From NCBI RefSeq assembly GCF_000400465.1, contig NW_008806280.1, positions 124,001-188,000 on the forward strand: a stretch of 64,000 nucleotides of DNA. Reading direction: 5' to 3'. Position numbers and translations under genes: made by a program. Source of the DNA: Wallemia ichthyophaga EXF-994. Its lineage: Eukaryota > Basidiomycota > Wallemiomycetes > Wallemiales > Wallemiaceae. Every line of letters begins with the position of its first letter. Position 1 is the first letter of the stretch. Shown in pieces: positions 11,739 through 23,567 of this stretch. Below the pieces are notes generated by a model. The model saw nothing but the letters and a program-made list of their open reading frames with translations. It was not told the DNA's origin and searched no databases.

Positions 11739-12830
11739 TCATTGTGGCAAATAACCTGCAAGCTCAGTCTGCAACCACTCCTCAAGATCTTTGTTTAGAG
11801 ATGGATCGGAAGTACGCTTATCAGCTATACCATGGCGTGCCCAAGGAATACCATACTGAATGAATCGTTAGGGAGTAAATCTTTTTAAAGCAGCTCAAAG
11901 CTTACTAAACCTTCTGTGTCTTTTTCCACAGTGCCAAGATACAGCTGAGTGAGCGAGCCTAGGCTGCTTGGATAGAGTATAAAGCTAGAGAAGAAGGCCT
12001 TCCAACCAGGTATACGCGTGTGTCTCCATAGCTCTGTTTGCAGTATACCGGGATGACAGCTGCTATGACTGACATTTACTTGCTGCTTGTTTAAGATATT
12101 GCTTATGACGGTATTACCAATTTTAGAATAACCGTACAAATCCCAAGTATTGATATTTGTGCTCCGTCTCAGATGGCCATCCTTAAGCAGATGGAAATCG
12201 ATACCTGTTTCATGTATGAAAAATGATTGCATAGCCGAAGAAGTGTGCACGACGCGCGCTTTTTCATTACGATAGTTGTTCTTGCTATAGTTGTCTAACG
12301 CAGGGTGGAGAAGAGTAGCGAGGAGATAGTGGGACATGACGTTAGTCTGAAACTGAATATCATAGCCTTGTTTGCTGAGCAGCTCGACTGGGGCAGCCAT
12401 GATTCCAGCATTGCAGAACAAAGCAGCTAGTTGAGTTTCTTTGTGCAAAAATTCGTGAGCTGCATTATTAACGGAATCGAAATCCGAAAGGTCAACAAGA
12501 AAGGGTTGGGCTGTCTTGCCAGTTTCATTGCGCAATTCATCAATCACGCTTTCGATCTTGGATTTATTCCTGCCACCGATGTAAACGTCGGCGTTATGGT
12601 GGAGTAGCGCGCGTGCAGTATCCTTGCCTATACCTGAAGAAGCGCCTGTTACTGTATATTGTAAAATTAGTAGTACTCATGGTTTAATACGCGCTAGACT
12701 GACCGATGATAGTCTTGTCGGTGAGATCGGGGATATCAGCATCTGTCCAAGTGGGCGATGGCGGGAATGTTTGTGTGTATAGATTGAATAAACCGCGTGG
12801 TAGCGTCGATGAGAGTATCCAGTCAAGCAT
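11739..12830 (-). CDS. Short-chain dehydrogenase/reductase (retinol-dehydrogenase-like)
   Basis: NAD(P)-dependent oxidoreductase of unknown substrate. Exons 12830-12704, 12651-11906 and 11855-11739; 329 residues. The Rossmann motif TGASSGIGK is formed across the first intron (donor gtcagt). It is followed by NAG (in LFCNAGIMAA), a serine region (VVHTSSAM) and the catalytic YGYSKIGN (YxxxK). The order and spacing fit classical SDRs of the retinol dehydrogenase/WW-oxidoreductase-like group found in fungi. The N-terminal 35 residues (MLDWILSSTLPRG...) are hydrophobic and could be a membrane anchor. It lies tail-to-tail with isocitrate lyase, 109 bp apart. Substrate cannot be read from sequence. 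Confidence 0.92.
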
Positions 12831-12999
12831 CCTGCCAATTGCGTCTGATGATCGTTGGTAAGGACAAATAGAGAATCTATTAAAGCGTGAGCGTGTGAAT
12901 TACTCATATATCACTGATATTTATACACATCTCAATAAAAATTTACACTTCACGGAAATCTGAAGTCAAGAAGACAGATCTCATCAAGATACGCTCAAC

Positions 13000-15900
13000 A
13001 TGTCCACATTAGAGTTATACTGGCCTCTAGCGTCTAATAAAACATCAGAGCGACTTCAAGCCAGCTCAGACCTGATAAATTTATTGAACAAATTCCAACA
13101 AGATTTTAAGCCTGCAGATGAAGATAGGGATGGCGAGGAGAGCGATCACAGCGAGCCCAGCGATCAAGAAGAAGACACTGTTGATAAAAACCAGAAATCT
13201 GTTATCAAACGTATTGAAAAGTGGATTGAGAAGCATCACGCTCCAGATGTTTCATATGCAATCAAACGATTGATTAGAGGTTTGGCTTCACCAAGGGAAT
13301 CATCTAGATTGGGATTCGCTGTGACACTTACGCAGGTGAGAATTCTTTCATTTCCCCGAATAATCCTATTCACCCTCCTCAGCTTCTCTCAAATCTGCCT
13401 TTGCTCACCGTCGCGCATGTACTTCCGTTGATTAAGCACCACACTACCCCAGTTGGAAACGTTAAAGGCTCAGAAGAGAGAGACCTCATCTTTGGTAGAT
13501 TGTTTGGTATACAGGCAATCATCGAATCTGGTTTGATTAGCAGATCGACAACGACGCCGGATGATTTCAAGGAAACGATTAGAAATGTGACAGACCTTGG
13601 TAAGAATAAGGTCTGGTTGAAGGAGGCTACAGGATGGACTACCCTTAATGGCTTAAAAGAAGTCACCGAGAAGAATGTCAGCTGGTTGAACCAAGCAATC
13701 ACCAATTCACTCGATATTCTTTTTACTGGTGACGAGAAAGAAATTTGGGGTCCTGAGAAAGTTGGTATTCTTCTCTGGTTACAGTCAACGCATAGCGTAA
13801 GTTTGTCTGTTTCATTTGTTTCATGTTAACATGAGTCTAGGATATCGATTATTCTGAATACGTACAACCTATCTTCAAAAACCCTTTGCCTCTTGCTCCT
13901 CAAAATCTATCTGTTCTCGCTCGTATTCTTAGAGAAACTTCTATCGATGCAGAGAAGGCTACTTCCGGTTCAGGCGTATGGAAACCACAATTACACTGGG
14001 TCTGGCCTCAAATTCTCGACATATACTTCACTAGTGATAACCAAGCTTTCAAACCGCGCGCTTCATTCCAAGACTTCTATAGAATATGCATTGACGAATC
14101 ATTATTCCAAACCAACGCATCACCTCAGCGCAAATACTGGGGCTTTTCAGTCTTCGCTTTGGCCTTGCCACGCCTCACCAATGAGGACCTTGGTGCATTA
14201 TTCACTCCCAACTTCATGCGTACATGGATCAACAACCTTCGCGGTGAAGACAGAGTGTTGCACAAGGCTGCACTGAGAATAGCACAAGATCTGCAACCAC
14301 TCATCGCTCAGAATCCAAAGCTGGGATTACCTCTGATCTTGCAGCTCCTTGGCAAGCATGGCAGTGCAAACTTTGACAAATTGACGGGAACCAAGACTGT
14401 AGCCAACATTTTGTCATCCATGACTACTGACGGTGTCAGTGAGTATGTTGGATACTTGCGCTCATTTATTCAAGGCGAAACGAGCGATGTTAAGCAGCGC
14501 AAATGGGCTTTAGATCAATTACTTTCCCTTATTCGAAACTCTCAAATACCGCATGACGACGAGTGGGTTTGGAGTGCATTGGAGTGCTTCGTACTCAATG
14601 GTATCTTTGTTCCTCGCAAGCCGTCATCTAAATCAAAGCATGACGTACTCAAAAACCCACCACAACCTCCACTTTCAGACACGGATAGAGCTGCTGCTCG
14701 TTCACACCTTTTATCATCTCTTGCAGAACTCTCAAAAACACCAGACAGCAAGAAGCAACTGGGTGTAGACAAGAATGGTGATTTATGGGTGAAAAGAGTA
14801 TATGACTTTATTCAAAGTATTGAAAGCGAAAAGAACGTCATTACTGCTGTTCAATATGAGGAGGAAGTTTTAATAGCACGTAAAACCGCACTTGACAGTT
14901 TCAGCAATGTTAACAAGAAAGGCAAAGCACCTGAAACTCGTCACCACGCCTTTAGTCTATTGTTACTCAGTGTAGTACTCCAATCATACGATAACATGGA
15001 AGGTATATCGGATGTCCTTGACGAGTTGGCCAGTGCATCTTCCATGCTCTTCACCGTCAAGTCACCAAAGAAGAACAATAGTAAGCAACAAGAAAATGAA
15101 GATGGCGAGGAACCATCAGCAATGGCTGTTCTTGTCGATGTGCTTGTCTCTTTGCTTGAACGCTCATCATCATTTTTGCGCACAATGGCTATCAACGCAT
15201 TCACTGCATTCACACCAGAAGTCGACGAAGAGGCTTTGGATATGATTATCGCTCAGCTCTCCTCACAACCTGATGGTGAAGGTGAAGGTGAAGACGGTGA
15301 AGAGGAGAATGAAGAGATGGGAGACGATGAAAAAGGGGAGGAAGGGGAAGAAAGTGACTCTGAAAACGCTAAAGATGCTCAAGATGAAGTGGCTTCGGAT
15401 GTGAGTGACGACGATAAAGAGGACGACATCAACGAAGCTGTTGATCCAGAATTCGAACGCAAGTTGGCCAAAGCACTAGGTCAGCCAGTGTCAGACGATG
15501 AGGATGAAGAGATGGTTGATGAAGATGAAGATGGTGACGCTGTTGACAATGTTGACAACATGACGGATGAGCAGATGATGATGTTGGATGAGCAGCTGGC
15601 TGAGATATTTAAATCTAGAGTCGGCGATAAGAAGGCGAAGGAAGGGGCACAACGTGAAGCTCAACATACCAAGAACAGGCTCATAGATTTATTGGATGTT
15701 TACGCCAAGAAGCAGTCTTCAAATGCGTTGGTATTGAAGTTGATTATTCCGCTGGTAGAGATAATTGTCAATTCTGGTGCAACTGAGCAGCAGTTATCGT
15801 CCAAGTCCTCGGCTATTCTGAGACAACGTCTCACTAAATCGAAGGATATTCCAACAACAAACATCAACGAAGATGACTTGCTGGTCATATTCGAAGAAAT

Positions 15901-16688
15901 GCACAACGTCGCAAAGAAGTCAAGGACGAATGAGATTCTATCACTATGCAACCAATTGTCGCTGTACTTGTTCAGGATCATCACTTTCAATTATAGTGGC
16001 GCAGTTGCTGAATCGAAAGCCAAAGAAGTTTACATCTCAAGCTGGCAAGATTTCAGTAATAGAAAACACACAAAATTGAATCCAAGCGTGTTCACTGATT
16101 ATATACGCCGCTATCCAACCCAGTCGCTTAGTCTGCTTGATGAACTAGTTCAGACTGTCGTCGATGGCAAAGCTACAAATGCATATAGACAAATCCAAGC
16201 GTTGACGATGCTTCAAACCCTCTTTGGTCAACATAAGCAGTTGGTAAGTATTTTAATCAACGCTACTACTTTACTAACAGCTTCTTAAGATGGATGCTGG
16301 TAAGAAAGACGACATACTCGCATCAATTCCAAAGATCAGACAGGGCATATACTCATTCATCGCCACATCTTGCGAGTCAAAGGATAAGACAAACGCAAGC
16401 AAGCTGAAGGATGTCCTCAAGTCTGCACTGGCTTTGGTAAGGGTACACAAGAAGATAACGGATGAAAAAATAGAAGACGAATGGGATTTGACGACATTGC
16501 AGTCAATCGTCACCACCTTGGGCTCAATTGATAAGTTCAAGGGCGTGCAATCTCTAGCACAGCAACTGAGTGCTTTGATAACTCAATCAACATCCACCTC
16601 CAAAACTTCATCCAAGAAACGTAAGTCAAGCGGTAATGGCACGACTGAGCCGGAGCAGTCTGTCAAGAAGAACAAACAGAAACAGTAA
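13000..16688 (+). CDS. POL5: Pol5 / DNA polymerase phi (MYBBP1A-like) nucleolar protein
   Basis: Exons 13000-13335, 13383-13796, 13841-16243 and 16281-16688; 1186 residues. Despite its name, this family acts in rRNA synthesis and ribosome assembly in the nucleolus. Evidence is the opening LELYWPLAS, the early RLIRGLASPRESSRLGFAV signature, long helical HEAT-like repeats and a very acidic stretch at about residues 720-830 (around 15270-15600). The tail is basic (KKRKSSGN..KKNKQKQ). Length fits the family. Introns are 37-47 nt. The assignment rests on the N-terminal signature and the overall plan; catalytic polymerase residues are not expected. Confidence 0.9.
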
Positions 16689-16794
16689 AAGTTTCATAAT
16701 AGAGAACCTGTTGGTATAAAGATATAAAATTATTAAAGTCGTAAAAAAATGTACAACTAATATTCATTATTTATCCGAGTGTCGCAATGCTGCA

Positions 16795-19700
16795 TCAGGT
16801 GAATGGATTAGGATGTACTCGTTCCTTGGCGAGTTGGTCGAGTTGTCGTCTATACTCCCTGTCCTCTTCCTCTTGTCGTTGCTGAGCGAATATTAGTAAA
16901 CTATAATGGTATTCAAGACGACACTAACCAATCGTTCAGCAGCTTGTTGTTCTCTGTGTTGCTCACGCAGCCTTTCGCGCTCGTCTATATAAGTAAGAAA
17001 CCCAGTCTTAGATCTTGACTCAGTCGTGAGATGTATGTCAGTTGGTTGAGTTTCCGTGTATTGCTCTCTTGCCGCTTTCTTCCGTCTCTCAAACTGCTCT
17101 TTAGACTCTGCGTGCAACTCCTTAAAGTTTGGCATCTCAGTACTGCGAAACTCTTTCTGATCCTTCTCGAACTGTCGCCATTGTTTGACTCTACTTTGAA
17201 ATCGTTCAGAATGTAACTGATGCCTATGATCTGAGTGAAGACCAATTGTGTTTTGCTCAATGTTAGTTATAAGATTGGGCGTCATAGATCGTCTCTTTTT
17301 CTCCCGCTGCTCTTCTAGTCGTCTTATAGACTCTAGACGATGTGTCTTGTTGGGTGATGGGAAGACGTGATTGCGTTTGCGACGCTTGCTGGGTGAGAGA
17401 AGAGATGCAGATGTAGATGGAGCAGCACGTTTTAACGTCGAAGCATATTCTTGTTGCCGCTCTCGCGCAGTCTTGCCATCTACTTTGAGAGGACTGTTAC
17501 TTGACATAGTGGGTATAATACGCCGAGAGCGTGTATTCCTGTTAATGAACGGCGAAGACTGATGTGATTTCTGAGCGACTGTTAGTGTGATGTGTAGTGT
17601 AGAGTATTGCTTACTTTGATTGGTGATTTAGTCTTACGTGCACGTGGACCACCTGTAGCGAAATTGAATGCAACTGGTACAGTTGTCTTGTTTTGGCTTC
17701 TTTGAGCGTCTCGTTGGCGTCTGGCGAAGAGATCGTCTTTGTTGGTAGGAGATGGTGGCCGAGGCGCATCTGTAGCCTTTCGCTTCCCTTTGTTGGAAGA
17801 TATGGATTTTGTGTCATTTGGTGCGGATCGTGAATTATTCTTGCTTTTAGTAGCTTGACGTGATTCTCTGTCTATGCGTGTCGCTCTCCGATTCCCGTTA
17901 CTGGAACTAGCGCCATTCTCCTCCGCCTCGTCGATAAGTATACCAAGCTGGGCCATGACTTCTTCGCGCTCTATATGCTCCTTAGAAAGTCTATACTCCT
18001 CTTCACGAGTAGATTTCTCCAACTCTTCCGCTCTCTCACGCGCGAGCTCAACGCCTCTCGCCTTTTGCTTTGCTACCTTAGCCTCGCGTTTTTTGCCAGC
18101 ATCGCCGCGCTCGTGCGTTTGCTGCTGCTGTTGATTTCTCCGGAGCTGCTCACGTCGATTCTTTTGTTCTTCCTCGACAGTCACTGCTTCCCTCTGTGAG
18201 CGATTTTCTTCACGTTTCTTCACCAGCTCTTCGCGCTCCAATTTAGTTTTCTCTTCCTGCCTCTTCCTCCTCTCCTGCTCGCGTGTGGCACGCTCTTTGG
18301 AAAGCCTAGCAGCCTCTTCTTCACGCTTTTTGGAGAGCACAGCCTCCTCTCTTTCTTTGCGCTCCTGCCTTTGTCTTATGCCGTGTTGCTTAGCTGCGCG
18401 TATAGCCTCTTCTTGGCGATGCTTGGCGGCCTTTGTAGCCTGTTCGCGCTCATTTGCAAGTCTAGCAAAATGCCGTTCTTTTTCTAACCGTGCTTCTTCC
18501 TCTGCCTTCTGTTTGGTGATTCTGGCTTCTTTGTCGGCTTTCTCTTTAGCCAATATGGCGAGATGGCGATCTTTTTCGTCGCGTGCCTTTTTATCTGCTA
18601 TTTCTGTAGCGATTCGAGCCTCTTCATCGGATTTTTCTTTCGCTAGTCTTGCAAGATGACGTTCTCTCTCAATGCGTGCTTCCTCTTCTGCTTTTTGTTC
18701 GGCAATTTGTGCAAGTCTGGCCTGTTCGTCTCTTTCTTTCTCTAGTCTGGCGAGATGACGTTCTCTTTCAATGCGTGCTTCTTCTTCGGCTCTTTCTTGG
18801 GCGATTTGCGCTAGCCTAACTTGTTCATCTCTTTCTTTCGCTAGCCTCGCAAGATGAAGTTCTCTTTCAACGCGTGCATCTTCGTCAGCTTTCTCTTTCG
18901 CTAGTCTCGCAAGATGACGTTCTCTCTCAATGCGTGATTCCTCTTCTGCCTTTTGTTTGGCGATTTGCGCTAGTCTGGCTTCTTCGTCAACCTTTTCTTT
19001 CGCCAATCTGGCGAGATGTCGTTCTTTCTCAAGGTATGCTTCTTTCTCTGCAATTTCTTTAGCGATTCTTGCCTCAAGTTGCTCTTTTTCCTTTCTTTCT
19101 TGATCACGCTGTTTTTTTTCCCTAGCCTCTATCTCACGTTCTTCTTTCTCCTTAGCTTCAGTTTCTCTCTTACGTCTGGTGTCCTCTTTCTTGCGTTCCT
19201 CATTTGCGACTTTCTCAGCTTCGACTTTAGCAGCTTCGACTTTAGCAGCGTGTTCCAATTTAGCTGATCTAGCTTGACGAATTTCTTCTCTCTTTTTAGC
19301 CGCCTCTTCGCGTTTTCTAGCAGCTTCGCGCTGATTAGCGATTCGCTCAGCATCCAAGCGTTGAGCAAGTTCTTTATCTGCCAACTCTTTCTCAGCTTTA
19401 GCATCAGCTTCGATTCTCTCACGATCGATACGTTCAGTTTCGCGACGTTGAGCAGCTTCGACGCGTCTACGCGCTGCGTTATCTCTCTCCTCCTTCTCCT
19501 GTCTTTTACGTTCATTTTCTATACGCTCAGCCTCAGCTCTAGCTGCCATTTCTCGTGCTAGACGTGCCTCTTCACGTCGTCTGTTCGATTCAGCACGCTC
19601 AAGACGGAATTTCTCCTGCTCGGCGCGTGCCGCGTGAGCCTTTTCAGTGGCTATTCGTTGTAGACGGGCTTGTTCAGCAGATGCGTTTGCTTCTTGTTCT

Positions 19701-20137
19701 TTTTCTTTCTCGTCTGCCTGCCTCTGTCGGACTGCTTCTGCATCTGCTTCGGCCTCTTCTGCTGCTAAACGCGCCATATGCTCCTCTTTGGCTTTGCGGA
19801 TAGCGTCTTCTTTGTGTCGAGCTGCAGGTGGGGATTCATTTTCAGACTGCTGATTGATACGCGCTTTGGCAGCGTCGAGTACCAAATCGACGCGACTGGG
19901 GGTGTGTTTGGAGGGAGAAAGGCGTGTAGAGTGGCGCGTGGAAGAAGGTCTATTGACTGGTTGAAAGACATCTGGTCTCTTAACAGGGGATGCATTATTC
20001 CTCAGTCTGTGTTGACGCTTTGGTGATCTTGTAGAGACAGTTGGGCTGTTTAAGAGGTTATTATTCAAGCCATTGAAGGTGGTATCTAAAAGATTATCCT
20101 CATTATTATTCAACTCGAGGTTAATCGATTGATCCAT
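16795..20137 (-). CDS. Very long charged alpha-helical (ER/K-rich) protein, function unknown
   Basis: Three exons: 20137-17615, 17570-16929, 16881-16795; 1083 residues. A 44-nt intron (17571-17614) joins what look like two separate reading frames, with the second continuing exactly in frame. The N-terminus has SP/TP-K motifs (STRSPKRQHR, LSPSKHTPSR), typical of chromatin- or microtubule-associated and CDK-phosphorylated proteins. Residues about 95-700 are almost uninterrupted E/K/R/A helix with degenerate repeats such as LARLAKEKADEEARIERERH, expected to form a single alpha-helix or coiled coil. The C-terminal part has further SPSKRRKRN and SPNKTHR patches and a final short helix. I do not recognise a family; spindle or kinetochore scaffolds such as INCENP share the style, but no IN-box is visible. 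Confidence 0.8.
18430..19070 (-). repeat. Degenerate intragenic tandem repeats coding E/K/R helix
   Basis: Within the charged-helix gene, units related to AEEEARIERERHLARLAKEK recur about every 25-40 codons (examples near 18640, 18740, 18850 and 18910). On the + strand the same signal appears as recurring 'cgagatgacgttctctctcaatgcg'-type strings. The copies have drifted but keep heptad-friendly charge alternation. Confidence 0.8.
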
Positions 20138-20228
20138 ATGATTGTTGGTGATAAACAGAACAATTTAATAGAGACGACCCTTGAATATTATAAGTGTAGC
20201 TCACTATTATTCTTAATCACCGCCCATC

Positions 20229-21110
20229 ATGACCGACTCCAGTAAATACCGCTCCTTCTCAATCAACGCCGATCTACTAACCCAGTACAGCGTACGCCTA
20301 TATAAATCCACATCAGTCATTCGGTATGTCTGATTATAAGCCTAGCAATGTAAAATGTTAGTTAGTTACGCCCTTTCCAACTACCCTGACAACCCGCAGC
20401 GTTTCGAAAGAGACAGAGAGGTGGCCTAATCAGAGGGACGATCATTGGATTGATATTCAGATGGATCTTCTGTGTGCTAATACTCGGGATAGTCATCGCT
20501 AGTGTGTTATAGTCTGATTACACAGTCACTCCTCTTACCCTCCTCAGTCGGCATAATCGCCACAATCGTTCTTTACGTAAAGCCACCAAATTTAGCCTTC
20601 TTGGGCGTTGAGGAGCCAAATAATGGCAGTACCGTATCCGCTATCAACAACGCATTGAGCATAAACTTCGATTTGCAGATTCAAGTCGATAACCCAAACA
20701 CCTTCGACATCACATTCAACGAACTCTACGCACAGCTCTTCTGGGGTGCTACTAACATCTCTATTGGCTATGGCAGAGTTGAGAATATCGATATTCGCAG
20801 TGAGAACACCACAAATTTCAGATACCCGTTCCATATCGTCTATAAGGCTAGCTATGATCCTAATAGACAAGTCCTTGGTGGTTTACTTGACTCATGCGGT
20901 CTCACAGATCCTAACAGCAAGCCTCCAATCGACATCCAATACGATCTCGATATCGACGTAAAAGCTCTTTCCGTAAATATCAAACAGACCATCAGCAATT
21001 CCATGTCTGTCACCTGCCCTGGCTTCAGTGAAAGCATGCTACAGGATGCTGTTGGCGATACTATCTCGGTAGATGTTTTGGTGGATGAGTTGACTAGAAA
21101 TCAACGCTAG
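20229..21110 (+). CDS. LEA2-type single-pass membrane protein (NDR1/HIN1-like topology)
   Basis: The well-supported part is exon 2 from about 20400 (RKRQRGGLIRGTIIGLIFRW..), a transmembrane helix running across the intron into VGIIATIVLYVKPPNLAF. It is followed by a beta-rich domain: NFDLQIQVDNPNTFDITF is the hallmark of the LEA14/LEA2 fold, and FRYPFHIVYK and MSVTCPGFS follow. Function in fungi is unclear; it is probably an extracytoplasmic lipid- or stress-related domain. The intron at about 20505-20547 joins phase 1 to phase 1. The N-terminus is ambiguous: ATG at 20229 is followed by a perfect 44-nt intron (A|gtaaat...ctactaacccag), which would require a 6-nt exon before the next intron, or one longer intron of about 155 nt to 20399. 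Confidence 0.75.
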
Positions 21111-21166
21111 CTTTGTTAGCTCTTACTTGATTTATTTATTTCTATTAATAATGATAATGCATACGT

Positions 21167-23518
21167 CTAATTTCTTAGCAATGACAAAGCGTACTCCTCA
21201 TCGTCATCTATATCTCGTGTCTCACTTTCCTTCTTCTGCTTCTTCTGGCTCGATTCTTTGTCGTTGCTTTCACCATCACTACCACTCTCACCCTCAATCT
21301 CATCCTCATCACCCAAATCGAACTCCGGTGACACATAACCATCATCCTCGCCATCTCCAATAACAGCTTCAGCTGCATCATCGCTGTCGTCGCCCTCAAC
21401 CTCCCTATCCTTCCTCTTACGCTTCTTTTCATCACGTTTCTCCTTTGCAACTCTCTTATTCTCAACGTCAGCCAATTTGAGCTGTTTATTTTGTTCATCG
21501 ATAAACCGCTTCTTCTCATTATCGACGTCGACATCTTCCCCTTTCTGTAATTCGTACAGTTCATGCGCTTGTCCGTCCTCGTCGAAGCGCAATTTATGAC
21601 CAGGCTCGCTCTTCCCTGCGATCGCCTTCTTCGACTGACCCGCTCTAAGTTTCCGTTTTGAGAGGTTACCCGCAGCGTCATCTTCCTCTCCATCGCTACC
21701 ACCGCTCTCCAGCTCGTGATCGCGACGAGTGATTGTCATCAGCTCCTCATCCGACTCTCCCTCTCCCTCTCTATTCCTGTCTACAAGTGCATTGTAGTGC
21801 TCCGATAGCTGTCCTTGGTTCTTACGCTCGAAAAGTTTGTCATACTTGGTGCGCACCCCAGGTTTACTTTGTGATTCCTTTTGCGTTTGTTTCTGCAGCA
21901 CGTCAGTTTAAATCTACAAACTGCCAACACTTTTCAATCTCACCGCTAAATCAGTATCCTCACTATCATCTCCACTTTCCTGATTCTGCTCCTGCTCTTG
22001 CTCACTCTCACTCACCTCCTTCTTATCCTCCGCTCTCGCTCTTGCTTTCTCCGCCGCCATGAACTTAACCTTGGGCACACCAGGCAGACCGAGACTACCC
22101 GCGTATTCGCTGAGTGGGTAGCGCGTAACATCAAAGACCTCTTTATCCTTCATGAGATGCAGTGAGCGGACATAGCTAACGAAAGCCTTCTGAGCGAGGT
22201 ATTTGATTTCAGTATCTTGGAAAGCATGTGCTTGTAACGCATTCCCAATAGGTTGCATAAGTTTCTCCTTAATCTTAGTTCCTTTTGGCGTAATGTGTTT
22301 TTCTTCGAGTCTCTTTAACAATGCTTTCTCAGCAGGCTCGACTAGCATCAGCGCACATCCCTTGCTGTTGTAACGTGCTGTGCGTCCGACACGGTGTATA
22401 TAAGTGTCTGCATCTTCAGGCGCATCGAGTTGTACCACCCAGTCCACTGCAGGTATGTCCAACCCACGCGCTGCGATATCCGTCGCAAACAACACCGCAT
22501 GCGAAGCTCGACTGAACTGCGCAAGAGTCGCGTGCCGTTTCGCTTGCTTCAATTTACCGTGCAGCTGCATCAAACTTATACCAGGACGCAGGTGCGAGAA
22601 CGTCTCATATATGTGTCGTACTTGCTTACATGAGCTAGCGAATACGAGCACTTTGTTCTGTTTGTGACTCTTCACGAACCCGAATAAAACATCCAGTTTG
22701 CGGTGGAGAGGAACGAGTGAATAGAATTGCGCCAAATTCTTTGGTGTCGGATCTTCCCCATTATCCGTGTTTTTCAGCTCGACATAAGCTGGATCATTGA
22801 GACTCATCTTGGCAAGTGAGGCGACTGATGCGGATATAGTAGCCGAGAATAGCAAATTCTGACGCGTATGCGTTGGTGGTAGCTGGTCAATGATCGCGTG
22901 AACCGTCTTAGCGAATCCCAAATCAAGTATACGATCAGCTTCATCTAGGATCAGCATCTTGAGGTTATCGGCGCTAAAACCGTAAGTTTCGTCCATATGT
23001 TGTAGGAGACGACCAGGGGTGGCGATGAGAATGTTCATCTTATTCAGTCGCGTCTTCTCCTGCGCAACGTTCTTCCCTCCAATGAGCAGACCAGCAGAGA
23101 AAGTGTGATTGGTGCCTATAGCGTGGAGAACCTTGAATATTTGCAGCGCAAGCTCACGCGTTGGGGCTACGACGAGAGCACCTAGTCCATCAGTGCTCGA
23201 CCACTTTTCCTTGTACAACAGCTCGAGCATCGGCAGGAGATAGCTGAGCGTCTTACCACTGCCGGTGCGCGCTGAACCGACGAGATCCTTGCCTTTGAGC
23301 GCCAAATGCGTTGTCGCTGCTTGGATTTCCGTCATCTTAACGAATCCATTGCGCTTCATCCCCTTCTTGGTCTGCTGGGAGATAGGCAGCTCGTCGAACA
23401 GCTCAGTCTTCTCGCTCAGCTCCTTCTGGAGAGCGTGCATATCCCTGAGATTATTATCATCTGCCACACGCTTCTGATTTATGCGCTTGTAGGGTTTTGT
23501 CTGCTGCTTGGATTTCAT
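21167..23518 (-). CDS. DBP4: DEAD-box RNA helicase Dbp4/Hca4 (DDX10)
   Basis: ATP-dependent RNA helicase of the small-subunit processome, acting in 18S rRNA maturation in the nucleolus. Exons 23518-21944 and 21892-21167; 766 residues, close to the usual length. Helicase motifs in order: the FVKMTEIQ Q-motif region, SARTGSGKT (I), PTRELALQ (Ia), TPGRLLQH (Ib), DEAD (II), SATIS (III), ATDIAARGLDI (V), HRVGRTAR (VI). The C-terminal exon carries the family-specific KYDKLFERKNQGQLSEHYNAL and a long acidic/basic tail. The intron donor is GCG|gtgaga; reading on without splicing would give a false stop and two proteins. It ends 57 bp from the LEA2-type gene, tail to tail. Confidence 0.95.
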
Positions 23519-23567
23519 CGTCGCGGCCAAAATGCAAGAGCAATACATCAACATACAAATAACCAAT

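Noticed and set aside
16893-17507. Stand-alone gene starting at MSSNSPLKVDGK
   Set aside because: The frame is open upstream to a canonical acceptor at 17571 and joins the large charged-helix gene exactly in frame, so it is treated as exon 2 of that gene.
18285-19561. Several + strand serine/leucine/phenylalanine-rich frames
   Set aside because: Antisense shadows of the E/K/R repeat region of the charged-helix gene.
21167-21901. Separate acidic protein downstream of the DEAD-box gene
   Set aside because: It contains the Dbp4-specific C-terminal motif (KYDKLFERKNQ) and is joined by a 51-nt intron with donor GCG|gtgaga.
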